A stretch of 64,000 bases of DNA, taken from Diabrotica undecimpunctata (Eukaryota > Arthropoda > Insecta > Coleoptera > Chrysomelidae). Below the pieces are notes generated by a model that saw nothing but the letters and a program-made list of their open reading frames with translations, was not told where the DNA came from and did no database searches. Of the stretch, positions 1 to 11,640 are shown in pieces. Position 1 is the stretch's first letter; every line of letters begins with the position of its first letter. The position numbers and the translations under genes are program-made. The stretch is taken from NCBI RefSeq assembly GCF_040954645.1, contig NC_092804.1:38469753-38533752 (forward strand). The letters run 5' to 3'.

Positions 1-510
1 ACCAGACATGTGAGCTCACACCTCACATAGGATTAGCCTGGGCAGGGTTTGGTAAACTAAACTATGTATTTAAATCGGATCTACCCATATGCCGCAAAAG
101 GAAAATCTTTAACCAATGTGTTTTACCTGTGATCACTTATGGAGCGGAAACATTAACACTCACAAAAAGGTAGTTAATAAGATTCGCGTGACTCAGATGG
201 CTATGGAGCGCCAGATGTTGGGTGTCTCGCTGAGAGACCGAATTCCAAACGTCGTAGAACAAAAGCAACAGACGCTATCGAAAAAATCGCGTCGTTAAAA
301 TGGAATTGGGCAGGACACGTCGCCAGATTATCAGACAACCGATGGACAAAACGTATTTTAGAGTGGAGAACAAGACAAGAAGCAATACGGAGCAGAGGAC
401 GCCCACCAACTAAATGGACTGACGACCTGAAGGGTGTTAACAATAACTGGATGCAAGCTGCACAAGACAGAGATAGATGGAAAGAGCTGAGGGAGACCTA
501 TGTCCAGTAG
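1..510 (+). pseudogene. RTE-type LINE reverse transcriptase, C-terminal fragment
   Basis: The conserved end of an RTE-like LINE polyprotein, already running when the window opens. Visible in order: a segment resembling the post-palm region (LPVITYGAETLTLT), a MERQMLGVSLRDRIPN block, then, in another frame, a WNWAGHVARLSDNRW block and a GRPPTKWTDDL block, closing with RDRWKELRETYVQ and a stop at 508-510. Those blocks lie after the catalytic palm in this family, so the copy has no catalytic residues here. A frameshift near 250-280 separates the two halves. Assignment to the RTE group rests on these tail motifs and is inference from family knowledge; a LINE tail is near certain. Confidence 0.85.
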
Positions 511-692
511 TGGACGCATACAGGTTGATAATGATATTTGAGTTTGATACTTACATGGAAAATACGTATGTTAAAACTCAACTAAAGAAAACAGAGGGAA
601 CTGCAATTTCGTTGTCTTATATCTATTACCTATTTTCATCTAACTTTTGGGCTCTGAATTCAAAAATATCTGCAGATTTTATCTACGTTCAA

Positions 693-1000
693 TTAGTCCA
701 ATTGCTTCTTGTTCTTACGAGCAGCAGCTTTGGTGCTAGGTGAACTCGTGGCAGCATTGGCGATCTTTGGCTTAGGTGCCTTTGGTTTTTTCGTAGGACT
801 GCCTTAATTTGATTTCTTCGCTTTGGTTGTTGTTTTTACTTTGGCCTCTGGGGAAGTCGGAACTGCGGATGAAGGTGATGCAGTTTTAGTTGCTGACTTT
901 TTTCAACTTTCTTCGCCTTGGCCGGGTTTTTCTTTGTCTTTGATGCGACTTTTTTAGCCTTAGTCACTATCTTTACAGATTTTGCTTTTAGCCAGTAGCA
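693..1000 (-). pseudogene. Histone H1-like C-terminal tail, decayed
   Basis: Read on the minus strand, this stretch encodes a lysine, alanine, proline and serine-rich tail typical of linker histone H1: KAKSVKIVTKAKKVASKTKK, then NPAKAKKVEK, then after a one-base shift TASPSSAVPTSPEAKVKTTT, then GSPTKKPKAPKPKIANAAT and STKAAARKNKKQLD with a stop at 693-695. One frameshift near 899 and one in-frame stop near 808 show it is not functional. The globular winged-helix domain is absent; the sequence upstream (above about 1000) is not H1-like. H1 tails bind linker DNA in chromatin. It may be a retrocopy or a truncated gene relic lying between LINE pieces. A basic low-complexity protein of another kind is possible but the composition and repeat style fit H1 well. 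Confidence 0.7.
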
Positions 1001-1099
1001 GAACGTTTGGAAGCCAAATAGTTCAAAACAAAAATAACAAACACAACGACAAAATCGGAAATACTTGAAATAGGGAACAAACACTACACAGAAAAAATT

Positions 1100-1510
1100 A
1101 AGAAATAATTACAATGGGAAATGTGGACACTGTATTAACATTAAAACAATTAAGAAATATAGCATAGGAAAAACTATCAGATACTTTACTAAAGCATATG
1201 GGGACGTGGAACACATACATGAGATTATAAAAAATCTGTAAAAAAGCCTGGAAAAAACAATTTGTAAACGAATGGAAAAATAACATAATAGTAAAAATAT
1301 TTTATAAGAAAGGCGTCTGAAAACTATAGTGCAATATACTTGCATAAGTCTACTATAAAATATGTACAAAAACATTAGAGAAAATATTAAAAAGCACACA
1401 GAAACTATATTAGAAAAACAAGTGGCTTTTAGACCTGAAAGACGCACAACTGACAACATTTCGTTCTAGAAGGATACTAGAAATAACAATGAAACCGGGA
1501 AATTAAAATT
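1100..1510 (+). pseudogene. Heavily decayed LINE reverse transcriptase, N-terminal part
   Basis: Spread over several frames are the motifs that open a LINE reverse transcriptase: a WKNNIIV segment (normally followed by P.FKKGD), a KIYTKILEN-like segment, then LEKQVAFRPERRTTDNI, which matches the usual QxGFRPxRSTTDNI block. Many indels and stops lie between them. The catalytic YADD region is absent, so this is a 5' part of the RT domain only. It may belong to the same old insertion as the LINE tail on the opposite strand at 1680-2060, but the opposite strands argue against that. Confidence 0.55.
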
Positions 1511-1679
1511 AGTACGACGCTAATACAAATAATCACGTATGAAACAGTAAATATGGAAACGAACATGGAAATAACAATTGATAGCAGAGAAATAGGAAAA
1601 TAACCTAATACTAAAAATATAATATATCATATAAAAAAGGAAACGGTATATACATCAAATATCGAATATTATATCTCTT

Positions 1680-2060
1680 TGTCAACCATTTTCCATCCAC
1701 TCCTGAATGTAGGTCTCTCCAAATTGCTTCCATCTTTCTCTATCTTGCGCCAATCTAATCCACTGTTTGCCTGCCACTGCTCTTATGTCATCTACCCATC
1801 CTCTTTTTGAGGTCTTCCCATGATTCTTGTTGTCGTCCTAGGTCTCCATTCTAGAATTTTCCGTGCCCACCCGTTCTTCCACAATATCTTCCACAATCTT
1901 CGTTCTTCGTCTTATCTCGGTGTTTCTAATCTTGTCTCTCAGTGATATTCCAAGCATGATTCGTTCCATTGCTCTTTGCGTTGTTTCTAATTTTTTATCA
2001 TATTTTTTGGTATGGGCTACTGTCTCCAAGCCGTAGGTACAAACTGGTAGTATGCACGTG
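1680..2060 (-). pseudogene. RTE-type LINE, C-terminal fragment
   Basis: Minus-strand translation gives the tail of an RTE-like polyprotein: TTQRAMERIMLGISLRDKIR, RRRTKIVEDIVEE, a tryptophan-rich stretch, then GKQWIRLAQDRERWKQFGET. It is related to the fragment at 1-510 (shared MLGxSLRD and RDRWK blocks) but lies on the other strand and differs in sequence, so it is a separate insertion. Stops and shifts near 1840 interrupt it. It carries no RT active site. Confidence 0.8.
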
Positions 2061-3672
2061 CGAATATATCAAAGAGGAAAATCACTAGAAAATTAAATGG
2101 TAAAAAATGGGAGAAGTACGTATAAGAATAGGTAACTCTATGCCTTGAAAGTCAAAAAATATGAAAAGTACCGAAGTAAAATCATTTTATTCAACACTGC
2201 TTTAAATAATCCATAGAAAAACGTGCATAAATTTTGGAGACAGGATATTCGTGACTCTTGACGTTGTAATATTGACGTGATATAAATTGCTTTGTAAAAC
2301 TAGCCGCAATAAACCGTAGCACTTATTTCGTATTTATTTGATTAGTATTCTTATTATGTTCATTATTTCAAAACATACTTTTTAAAAACCGCCGAACTTC
2401 AAGGAAAACTAATTTACGGGCAATCTGACGTGGGGAAGTGAAAGGGAGTGGGTTTTTAAGGGTAAAAACGGTTTATCACGATTTCCGACAGAACTACAAG
2501 TTCTATTAAAAAAGAATTAATTGACAATGTTGTAGGTAATAAAAAAATCCACAACTTTTGTATTTACACATTTTTACATTATCCCAAAATTTATGAGAAA
2601 AATTCAAATAACCGAGTTTTTGGATTTTTATTTTTATTTTTTACAAAAAAAATATTTTCCGAAATTTAGTGAATACTCATGTCCGAAATCCTCTGTATTT
2701 TTTTTATTTAAACTATTTATTTTTTCTCCTTATTTTGATTTAATATTGAAAAATCTCCCTAATTTTCAATCGAAAAATCTCATGTCAAAATATCTGATTT
2801 TTTTAAAAATCGATGCGATTTGTGTTCGTTGAAATCTCTACTTTCTGAAGACGGTAAAAATATATACATTACTGTGGCAAATTTTCTCAGAAAATGCAAA
2901 AAAAAACAAAAGAACTTGAGTTCTAAAATGTTTTTTAATTATTATGTAAAATTTTTAGCTACTACTTACTAAAATTTACAAATTACATAATCTAAAAACA
3001 TAATATTCCATGTAACATTGATAAATGAAAAAAAGTCAAATCCATGAAACATAGAAATTGTAAAACACATTTGAAAATAGTTGATATCCTAAATAATAAA
3101 AATGGAATTTAGGGGAAATTTTATTCAAAAAATGAGTAAAAAAGTTGATATATTAAAAAGACAATTAATAAAATTTTTAGTATTTTCACATGCTGAGCTA
3201 CCCTCTTTTCTATCAGTTCTTTCCTTGTAAAAAGTAGGCATACAAACAGCATGATAATGCATTTTTACTGCGACAAATCAAGCACATTTCTCAAACAAGC
3301 TGAAATATTTTTATCGAAATTATTTAATGTGTTTTGTTTTTGAATATTCTGTAATATATTACCTCTCTCTTGTATCGTTATTTTGAATAGATCGAATATT
3401 TTCTTTTAAATATTACCGAAAAACCCACCGCAGCGAATGCAATAAGATTGAAAATTAAATGTAAGAGCGTCTTTATTTATTTCTGTTCCTTCTTTTGATT
3501 TTTTTCTGTCTTGAACTACGGAGTCTAGCGACTGCAGTGTCATCATTATACTGACTTTGACAAGTTCAATGTTTAAAATTGGATGTTAAAGTCTCAAATT
3601 TTTTATACTTTTGTCGATTCTTTTTTTGCTAGACCACACTAAACGATTTAAAGTAGGTTTTTTTATTTCATA
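2061..3672. other. AT-rich DNA, no recognisable feature
   Basis: Long A/T runs and no coding similarity on either strand. The short open frames here (for example 2593-2832) are phenylalanine/lysine-rich translations of A/T runs and I do not treat them as genes. Confidence 0.6.
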
Positions 3673-3857
3673 TACTTGGATACCGTTAAGACCATCCAAG
3701 AGTTTTAATATTTTAGTCAAATTCGGAAACGGTATTTTGCGCAGGCAATTTTTTGTGTCTATAAAAAAGCACACCTTTTCAATTCCATTTTATTTTACGT
3801 TTTGCGTAAAGATGTAAAAGACGTTATACGCGTGTTTCCAGGCCCCTTTTTTGGGGT
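3673..3857 (+). repeat. Unclassified interspersed repeat, copy A
   Basis: About 180 bp that recurs in inverse orientation at 7970-8125. Shared landmarks are GGATACCGTTAAG, CAAATTCGGAAACGGTATTTT and CAGGCCCCTTTT, in the same order and similar spacing. Similarity fades at both edges. I do not recognise the family. The open frame 3611-3817 through it is probably accidental. Confidence 0.6.
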
Positions 3858-4798
3858 AAGATTCCAACTTGGAGGCGACCTTTATCCTATGGAGACCCCT
3901 CGCATCCAAGTTTCTCCTAATTTAGAGTCAGCTGTTAATTTATTGTTTAATTTAGGTGTCATTGGTTCAGGTCTAATTCTTATTTCATTTTTTATCTAAT
4001 TTTACTTGATGATCCTTTACCGGTAGCTTTTATACCTAGCCGAAACAGAGCTCAGTTGAGAAGGAGAATCGACGTGAGGGAAGATCCTATATTTGGACTG
4101 ACATCCAACTGGGATTATCGGAAAATGGATTGGAAGGTTAAAATATGGCTGACCCTTTATAATCCTTTCATTAAATGGCCTGAAGGTGAATTTTGAAAAG
4201 ATACATACTATTTAACATATTTTAATTTAGAGTCCTCTCGCATACGTTTATCCTAATTTGGAGATCACTGGCATCATAGTATAGAGCCCTCTTTTGTGTC
4301 TCAGTTTGGATTCAGGATTCGGCTGGTGTCAAATTATTTAAATTACTGTGGTATTTATATCTTCCAGATGCAAATCCTTGATCTTCTGCCAATGTTGTAA
4401 TTGGTTGTGTATTTATTTTGTTAGTGATCCCGATAATTACCCCTTTGATGGTCAATTTTAAAATTGACTCCCTACTCTTTACTTATTTCCTTTCTTAAAC
4501 ATGGGCACTGTTATGCCTAGTCTCCAGTTATTTAAGATTCTATTATGTTAAAAGATTTTTTCAGAAATAGTTTTGTGATTTCCTCTACCAATGCCACACC
4601 TTAGATCTTTTAGTAGTTTGTTGGTCTTTGTGACTTTCTATTATTAACTGGCTTAGTGCTGTACTCACTCCCGAATATTATCATTTACTTATTCGTTTAA
4701 AGAATATATGTTAATAACGCTTGTGCTTAAAGAAAATCGTTTTTGAAATTCATAAGAATCGTAGTTAAATTTTTTTGGGTGAAATCTAAAAAAGCCAT
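3858..4798. other. Unassigned DNA with a loose internal repetition
   Basis: No protein similarity recognised. A segment near 3895-3930 (CGCATCCAAGTTTCTCCTAATT) is loosely repeated near 4238-4268 (CGCATACGTTTATCCTAATT), hinting at an old tandem or duplicated element. Confidence 0.4.
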
Positions 4799-4799
4799 T

Positions 4800-6040
4800 G
4801 ACTCTTGATTCTTGAATTCGTTGTGGATCTTCGCCTGCTCACAAAGAAGTCGCTATTCCTGTCGATTCCTGGCAACTTCCCTCCATCTTCTGACCCTTAG
4901 AATCTGTAGGTCTTCTTCCACATCATCAATCCATCTCCTTCGTAGTCGTCCTCTACTTCCTGTGCCCTCTGGTTTTAAAAATGTTAATCTCTTCGTGTAT
5001 TGGTGATCTGACATCCTAGCAACGTGTTCAGCCTATCTAAGTCTCTGCACTTTAACGAATTTCACAATATTTTGCTCAGTGTATAACTGGTATAGTTCAA
5101 AGTTGTATCTTCGACCCCATAGCCCATTTTCATTTACAGCCCCAAAATTCTCATTTTTCTCTCAATACCAAGAAGTCTTTCATCATTTTGAGATGAGGTC
5201 CGCGTTTCAGCCCCATATATCAAAACTGATCATATTAAGGTCTTATTGGTATATATTGAGCTTTACTGCACGTTTTATATTTTTATTTTTTAAAAGTTTC
5301 TGGAGACCGTGAACAGTTCTGTTTGCTATTGCTTTGCGTCTTTTTATTTCTTCGCTCGTCGTGTTTGTTGCATTTACTAGCGATCCAAGATATGTGAATT
5401 CTTTGACTTGCTCAAAGAAATGGTTGTTAATTTGAATTCTCTGTTGGATATTTCGGGGGTTTTTAAAAACCAACATATATTTGGTTTTTTCCTCGTTTAC
5501 CACAAGTCCTAATTCACTTGCCGCGTTCGCAAGCCTTGTAAAACACTTCTGCCTACCATAACTATATCGTCAGCGAATGCGAAAATTTGCGTCGATCTAT
5601 TAAAAATAGTTCCATTCATCCTAATATTTAATTGTCAGATTGTCTTTTCCAAGACAATATTAAAGAGGAGACACGTTATCGCGTCCCCCTGTCTTAGACC
5701 ATTATTAATGTCAAAAAACGTAGAGTTTTCTCCGTCAATTCTAACGCATGAGCGTATATATTGCATTGTTAGTTGGGTCAACTTAATTAACTTAGGTGGG
5801 ATCCTAAGGTCTATCATTGCATTATATAATGCTGTTCTTTTCACACTGTCATAGGCTGGTTTGAAGTCGACGAAGAGATGGTGTGTATCTATGTTATATT
5901 CTATCGACTTTTCTTGAATCTGCCTATGTGCTTGAATTTGATGTGTAGTTGACTTTCCAGCAGTAAATTTGCATTGATATTGACCAACAATATCCTTTGT
6001 AAAATGTTAAAGTCTTTCAAACAATACATTGATTATGATA
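4800..6040 (-). pseudogene. LINE reverse transcriptase, 5' truncated and decayed
   Basis: Minus strand, from about 6040 down. Motifs appear in the right order for a LINE RT: GFTAGKSTTHQIQ-like and FVDFKxAYDSVKRTALYNAM (motif A region, near 5840-5960), NNGLRQGDAITCLLFNIVLE (motif B, about 5640-5720), FAFADDIVMVGR (motif C, about 5550-5590), FTYLGSLVNATN (about 5390), and a tail with HVARMSDHQYTKRL and RRRWIDDVEEDLQ (about 4850-5030). Several frameshifts and stops separate the blocks. The endonuclease domain is missing, so the copy is 5' truncated. The tail style suggests an RTE-like or related LINE; the exact clade is uncertain. Confidence 0.85.
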
Positions 6041-6516
6041 TTTTAAATGATTATCTGTTAGACGCATAAAAAAATAGCTGACTTAAGAAAGGCACTCTGT
6101 CGAAACAGCTGTAGTGGTAAAATATAATAAAAATTGTAGTTGAAGTGTTGAAAACAAAAGTTAACAGTGTTTTATTGCTTGATTAAATGATTATTATTTG
6201 CATACCAGATTTAGTTAAGGTCATTTAACATAGTATTAAAAATCAAGGGAGTCAAACATGGCGAAATTTTTTCCAACCATCCAATTCTCAGTATTCATTG
6301 ATTCAACCTTTGGTTCCAAGTATGTATTGGTTTAAAAAATACCCTCAAAAGTGTATAAAAACCTTAATCGGAATAAATTTTGAACATGCGGTTTGCTGTG
6401 CATCTAGCAAAAATTAAAATTTTTGATTCAAATCTATGTCCTAAATATAAAAAAGAAGGACATTAGAATTACATTTTTTTGAGTGCACAAAATACATTCC
6501 ACATAGCTTATACCAT

Positions 6517-6519
<3 letters not shown>

Positions 6520-6581
<62 letters not shown>
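6520..6581. repeat. (TA)n microsatellite
   Basis: About 30 uninterrupted TA units. No element boundary is evident around it. Confidence 0.97.
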
Positions 6582-6584
<3 letters not shown>

Positions 6585-9345
6585 TTCTTAATGAAATTTA
6601 TTTGTGAAAATAAAATTAACCTATAAATTTGAATACTAATTGAAATTTTCTCCTCTTTTTATTTTTACCTCCTAACAGCCAGACTATTAATTTTAAATTT
6701 TGTAAATGTTGTTGCAATAATTCTCCTTTTCTCTTGCCTTTAATGAAATTATTGAGATTGGCTGAGTGCCTAATACCCACACAAGAAAACATTTTTGCTT
6801 TGCATTTATCCCGTTTAAGTCGTGACGAATAAGAAAATATTGAGTTAACGGGAAAAATAAAAAAATCTTGTGGTGTGCAGGTCTCACTCATCTAAGGAAA
6901 GTATCGAGGAACGGTACAGCAATATAAGATTATTTTCACAAGCACAGGAAGTCCAGGTGTTCCGACTATTATCTTCCCAAATCTTATGATCTATCTAAAG
7001 TGTACGATTTACCGTTTCAAATTAACAAATCAAATAACGTAAAATATTTATCTAAAAATTGAACTGACTAGGACATGTTATATTAGTTGTTACTTCTACT
7101 GCCCATACCGAATACTTCGCAACACCAATTTTTATCTTTGCGCTTCATTTACGCTCTCTAAACCTGTAATTTCACACTGTCATTCGTGTTATTCGATTTT
7201 CCTTGCATAATTATACACATCCGTGTGTTCCTGTTACAGAAATAATTTGACAGATATGCATATTGTGGTTTATCTCGTGTATCTAATGACGAGCGGCTTA
7301 ACGAACACTGCCACACTCTATGTCATTATATTAGAGCAACTAGAAAACGCATAATGACTTCCATCAATTCATTCTTGCTAATTGTCGTTAATAGTTTGTT
7401 CAATTAACAATCTCTGGGCTGCCGAATTGAAAAATCAGGGAGATGTTTAATGACTAGTATCATTTTCTGTCAGTTTGTTTTGAATTAACAGCGTATGAAT
7501 TACGTTAAATATTAACGTTCGTAATTAATATTTGTTACAATAAATGACTAATTAACTTATAATAAAGTCAGATACTAGATACCGTCGACCACAAGTTACG
7601 AAGGCGGAACATGTTTCTTAAATCAAATGAATAATGGTAATGGAAATAACAGAAAACAACATATTAAAAGCAAAATCAAGATTTTCACAAATAAGCAGTT
7701 GATTTTTAGATCAATAGCTTTTTTTAAATGACGAATTGTTTGCGTGAGTTTATTTTTAATTGGTAAAAAATAGAAAAGAAAATACTTAATGGATTTATTG
7801 TAACTTATAGCCCCATAATTTTAGCCTATCTTCAGGTCCCCGATAAAAGGTTACTTAACCACTAGGATAAACTAGGATTACAGTGTTCTCCATCCTATGA
7901 TGAACTATGGCAATAATTAGATGAGAAAATGCAAAAATAAAATATGCTACGGAACAGAACGCACAAAAAAGAGCTTACCCTAAAAGGGGCCTGGAACGCA
8001 AGTAGAATTGTCGATCACAACTTGATTACGAAACAAAAAGAAAAAGAAAAGGGTAAAATACCGTTTCCGAATTTTGACCGAAATGATCTGAATTCTTGGG
8101 TAGCCCTTAACGGTATCCTTTAAAAGAGATTGTTTAGAATATTTCCGAACATACTCTAATGGGATTTTTGCGGTATTTCAGGGATTATTGCTGCGTGTCT
8201 GAAGTGATTAGTTTGAATATTTGCAAACAAATGCCATAACAGGCAAGTTGGTCCAAACGGGTAGCTGGGGGGTAAAAATATAACGGACATTCGATTAACA
8301 TAGCATAAAAGAATTTCTTAAAAAGTACTGACAAAACAAAATAAAGTATATACTGAGTGTTATACTAAATTTAGTAAAATAATTGAAATTTAGACAAAAT
8401 GGTTTTTCGACACGTTACTACTTCGAGATTGGGGATCTCATTTTATCATGCAGTCATAGTGGAGTTTTCTGGTGATTTGAATGGAGTAGACTTTTATGTG
8501 TGTGTTTGTATTTTATGTTTGTGCGACTTAAATCCAGGAAAAGCTTTCTTAAACTAGTGCTTTTTGCTAGGTTCAATGTAGCAAGCAAACTCTAAACTTT
8601 AAAACCTAGAAACCTATGAAAAATATTAGAACGTAGGTCGCTCCAGTAAAACTAAATATGCTTACGTGGGGAAATATACACCAATATGATTATAAACTGC
8701 GACTTTGTAAGAATACAACAATGTGGAACATATTTCATGCAAAAACTGTCACGATCGGTGTACCCTCGGTAACTTATGGTTCGTGACGGAAAATGGAAAT
8801 AGCGTTTACCGGTATTGCAACGAAATCCTTACATAAGTTAGCCGAATACTTGAGTAAGACGACACAAACCAAAAGAAACAAAACTCTGAAAATACACAAA
8901 CCTTAAGAGGAAAGTTAATTATGAAATAAAAAAATAAACAAGGAAACTATATAAAAAATATATGACGGGCAGGTGGTTCAAATTATCATAAAAATAGTGG
9001 CTAACAAACAGTATGTGATAAACAGACTTAGGTAAATATTTTGCATATTTTATGCAACTAGTAAACTTTTTGCATATTTTTATATAAATCGAAGTGAAAT
9101 GCATAAAAACACTAAGGCTACGCCCGTATTTGGATACAATAATTTATTTAAATGTTATTGGTATTTGACAGCAGATAAAAATCCCTTTAATAAAAGAGAG
9201 GAATACTCCTTATTCGTAATTTGAAAGGAAATAAATGGTGCTATTAAATCTTCTTTGTATTTCACACTATAACAATAACAATATTATCCCTTTAATGACT
9301 TTATGAGATGAGGAAATGCAAATCTATTGTTGGAAATTTTAGAAG
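6582..9345. other. Mostly unassigned AT-rich DNA
   Basis: No coding similarity found on either strand. The segment about 7100-7560 is less A/T-homopolymeric than its surroundings and has many ATTA/TAAT cores; it could be unique, possibly conserved, sequence. Repeat copy B lies at 7970-8125. Confidence 0.5.
7970..8125 (-). repeat. Unclassified interspersed repeat, copy B
   Basis: Reverse-complement counterpart of 3673-3857. Shares the GGATACCGTTAAG, TTCGGAAACGGTATTTT and CAGGCCCCTTTT blocks. The two copies have clearly diverged, with different lengths between blocks, which suggests old insertions of one repeat family rather than a recent inversion. Confidence 0.6.
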
Positions 9346-9349
9346 GTAT

Positions 9350-9780
9350 ACATCATCATTATCAGTGGCATTACAGCTCGTTATGAGCCAAAGCCTTCTT
9401 GAGAACAATCTTTCATTCGCTCCTGTCTCTCACAACTCTTCTTCACGCTTTAACTACGATGGATTATAGATCATCTTCTATGTTATCTTGATGCCTAAGT
9501 TTTGTTCTTCCTCTGGCTCGTCTTCCCACTGGTCCTCTTCGGTCGAAAATTTTTCTGATCGTTGCATCTTCATCTCGCCTAATTACATGTCCTATCCATC
9601 GAAGGCGTGCTAATTTAATACCTTTTACAACGTCAGGTTCCTAAAAACTTCTGTATAACTCAAAGTTGTAGCGCCTACGCCACAAACCCTGTTCTTGGAC
9701 TCCTCCATATATTTTCCTTAGAATTTTTCTCTCGAAACGTTTAAGCAATTCTTGGTCGTTCTTTGTAAGTGGTATACATA
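9350..9780 (-). pseudogene. LINE C-terminal fragment
   Basis: Minus-strand translation, with shifts, shows a LINE polyprotein tail: LLKRFERKILRKIYGGVQE, LWRRRYNFELYRSF, LARLRWIGHVIRRDEDATI, GRRARGRTKLR, and a WRRVVRDRSEWK-like end. The 3' edge (near 9350) finishes in a CATCATCATTATCA run, the reverse of the TGATGATG tails common in this LINE type. No RT catalytic motif is left. Tail motifs resemble those of the element at 4800-6040. Confidence 0.75.
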
Positions 9781-9874
9781 ATATCAGGCATTTTAGAAAC
9801 AGAAAATATACGGACGAGGATTAGTTGTGTTTGTAATTCGTGCTTGGAAAATTGTGTTTTAAAATTCTTAAAAA

Positions 9875-9949
9875 ATGCCTAAAACTAACTTTGATCCTAT
9901 TTGGATTAAGCCATATGAGGAGCTTTATATCTCCATTTGCAGCAAAATT
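9875..9949 (+). pseudogene. Relic of hAT transposase exon 1
   Basis: Starts ATGCCTAAAAC and reads MPKTNFDPIWIKPYEELYIS, then ICSKI. This matches the first exon of the intact hAT at 32258-32353 (MPKTTSASTWIKPYKELSMD ... CGKI) with a few codons missing. The position equivalent to the splice donor reads ATAAGT instead of GTAAGT. Nothing of exon 2 follows; a Penelope-like element begins soon after. It marks an older member of the same hAT family. Confidence 0.5.
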
Positions 9950-10059
9950 ATAAGTTAATTTAATTTTACTTTTGAATATGTTTTTACCTTAAAACCTAAA
10001 AATTTAAAAATGCCATTGGCAATATGATAAAAATTTTAATACGTTTAATAGTTTGATAG

Positions 10060-11640
10060 TAATAAATATCTTTATTAGTTTTGCTAGTGGAAAATTTTTG
10101 ACAGTGGTATTTTGATTCGCGGATGAATCGGACGATATTTTCTTTATGAGAGGTATGTATGTCGAAGGTAACCGTATGCCGTCATCTCTTTTATTGAGAA
10201 AATTAGGCCCTTTTTCCCTTTTTATGGCTTCTCGGATAATTCTTTGTTTATAGAAGCGGATGGCGGCTATGGTTCTGGAGTTATTTAAAATCAATTTTGT
10301 GACCTCTATAAAGATGGTGTTGACCTAGAGCTGAAATTGAATTGTAATTGCGGATCGAAATGGAATGTTGATACATCCTATTTTAGATTCTACGATTTGT
10401 TTGGCCTATATAGGATCGGGGGCAGTCTGCACAAGAAATATCATAAACTCCGTGTTGTTTATTTGGAATGTTGTCTTTAATTGATCGGACAAGAGATAAA
10501 ATTTTTTATTGGGGGGTAAATATTGTCTTTATTCCTATATAAGAACTTTGTCGATTATGTAAGTGACACGTTTGATATAAGGAAGAAAAGCTTTCGTATG
10601 ATGAGGGTCTGAGTCTTTGGACTGAGATTGAGTGGGAGATTGATGTATGTGGATGCTCCTATTGATGTGATTTTCGCGGTAACCGTTTTGGATAAGGGCT
10701 TGTTTTAAACAAGAGAGCTCAGCGAGTCTACTTGCATCATGGTAAAGGCGTATTGATCTGGAGACAAGGGTATTAATTACTGAATTAATTTTGTGAAGAT
10801 GCATGATGAGACTTGGCATGCAAATAACGATTGGTATGGGTGGGTTTTCGATAAACAGAGTAATGAAAACCTTGAAATTGGTTTTTCTTTATGATAACGT
10901 CAAGAAACGGTAGGAATGAATCAGTTTCCACCTCCATCGTGAACTTGATACTAGGATGTATACCATTCAGATGGGTTTGAAAAGACACCAAAGCATCCCT
11001 GCCGTGGGGCCAAATGACGAATATATCGTCAACATATCGTAGCCAACATGTGGGTTTGTGTGTTTGATGTGGATAGTGTTCGGGTCTCAAAGTCTTTCAT
11101 AAAAATATTGGCAATTACTGGAGATAGTGGGAGCCCATTGGAGCCCTATTTATTTGTCTGTAGAATTGATTGTGGAAGATGAAATAAGTATTTTACATAC
11201 GATGTTTAATGAGAGATAAGTGGTCTTGCTGGATACTGTATTTAGTTTTTTTTAGAATATTTAGAGTTTCGTCTATAGTAATGTTTGTAAAGAGTGAAAC
11301 GATATCGAAGCTTACTAGAATGTCTGACGGTGACATAGGGTATTGTTTAAGAAGTTCGATGAAATCAAAAGAATTTTCGACGAAGGATGAAGCATTTTCG
11401 GCAAAAGGTTGTAGAGTTTTGGCCAAGTACTTGGCCAATGGTTGTTTAGGGTAGTGGTATGCTCTGACAATTTTGGGTAGATCATATATCCAGAACACCT
11501 CGAATATAGAACATTAGAAGAAATTAGAACAAACTTTCCTCTTGTCAATGATTTAATTTCGAGTGTAAAAGAATGTTTGTTAGGCACAATTAAGAGTTCA
11601 ACGGTATAAAGACAGGCTTCCTAACACACCACTTCCTCTA
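10060..11640 (-). pseudogene. Penelope-like element: reverse transcriptase plus GIY-YIG nuclease
   Basis: Minus-strand, several frames. From the 5' side (high coordinates): SFDIVSLFTNITIDETLNIL (about 11240-11300, motif A region), a segment matching EGAPMGSPLSPVIANIFM (about 11090-11160), then LRYVDDIFVIW (about 10990-11050, catalytic YVDD) and FLPFLDVIIKK (about 10880). After a linker rich in H/S comes the endonuclease: HGVYDIS..DC..SYIGQTNRR at about 10400-10470, the signature GIY-YIG nuclease core, then a C-terminal block ending in KRDDGIRLPSTYIPL. This order is diagnostic of endonuclease-bearing Penelope-like elements. At least four frameshifts and stops make it non-functional. Confidence 0.9.
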
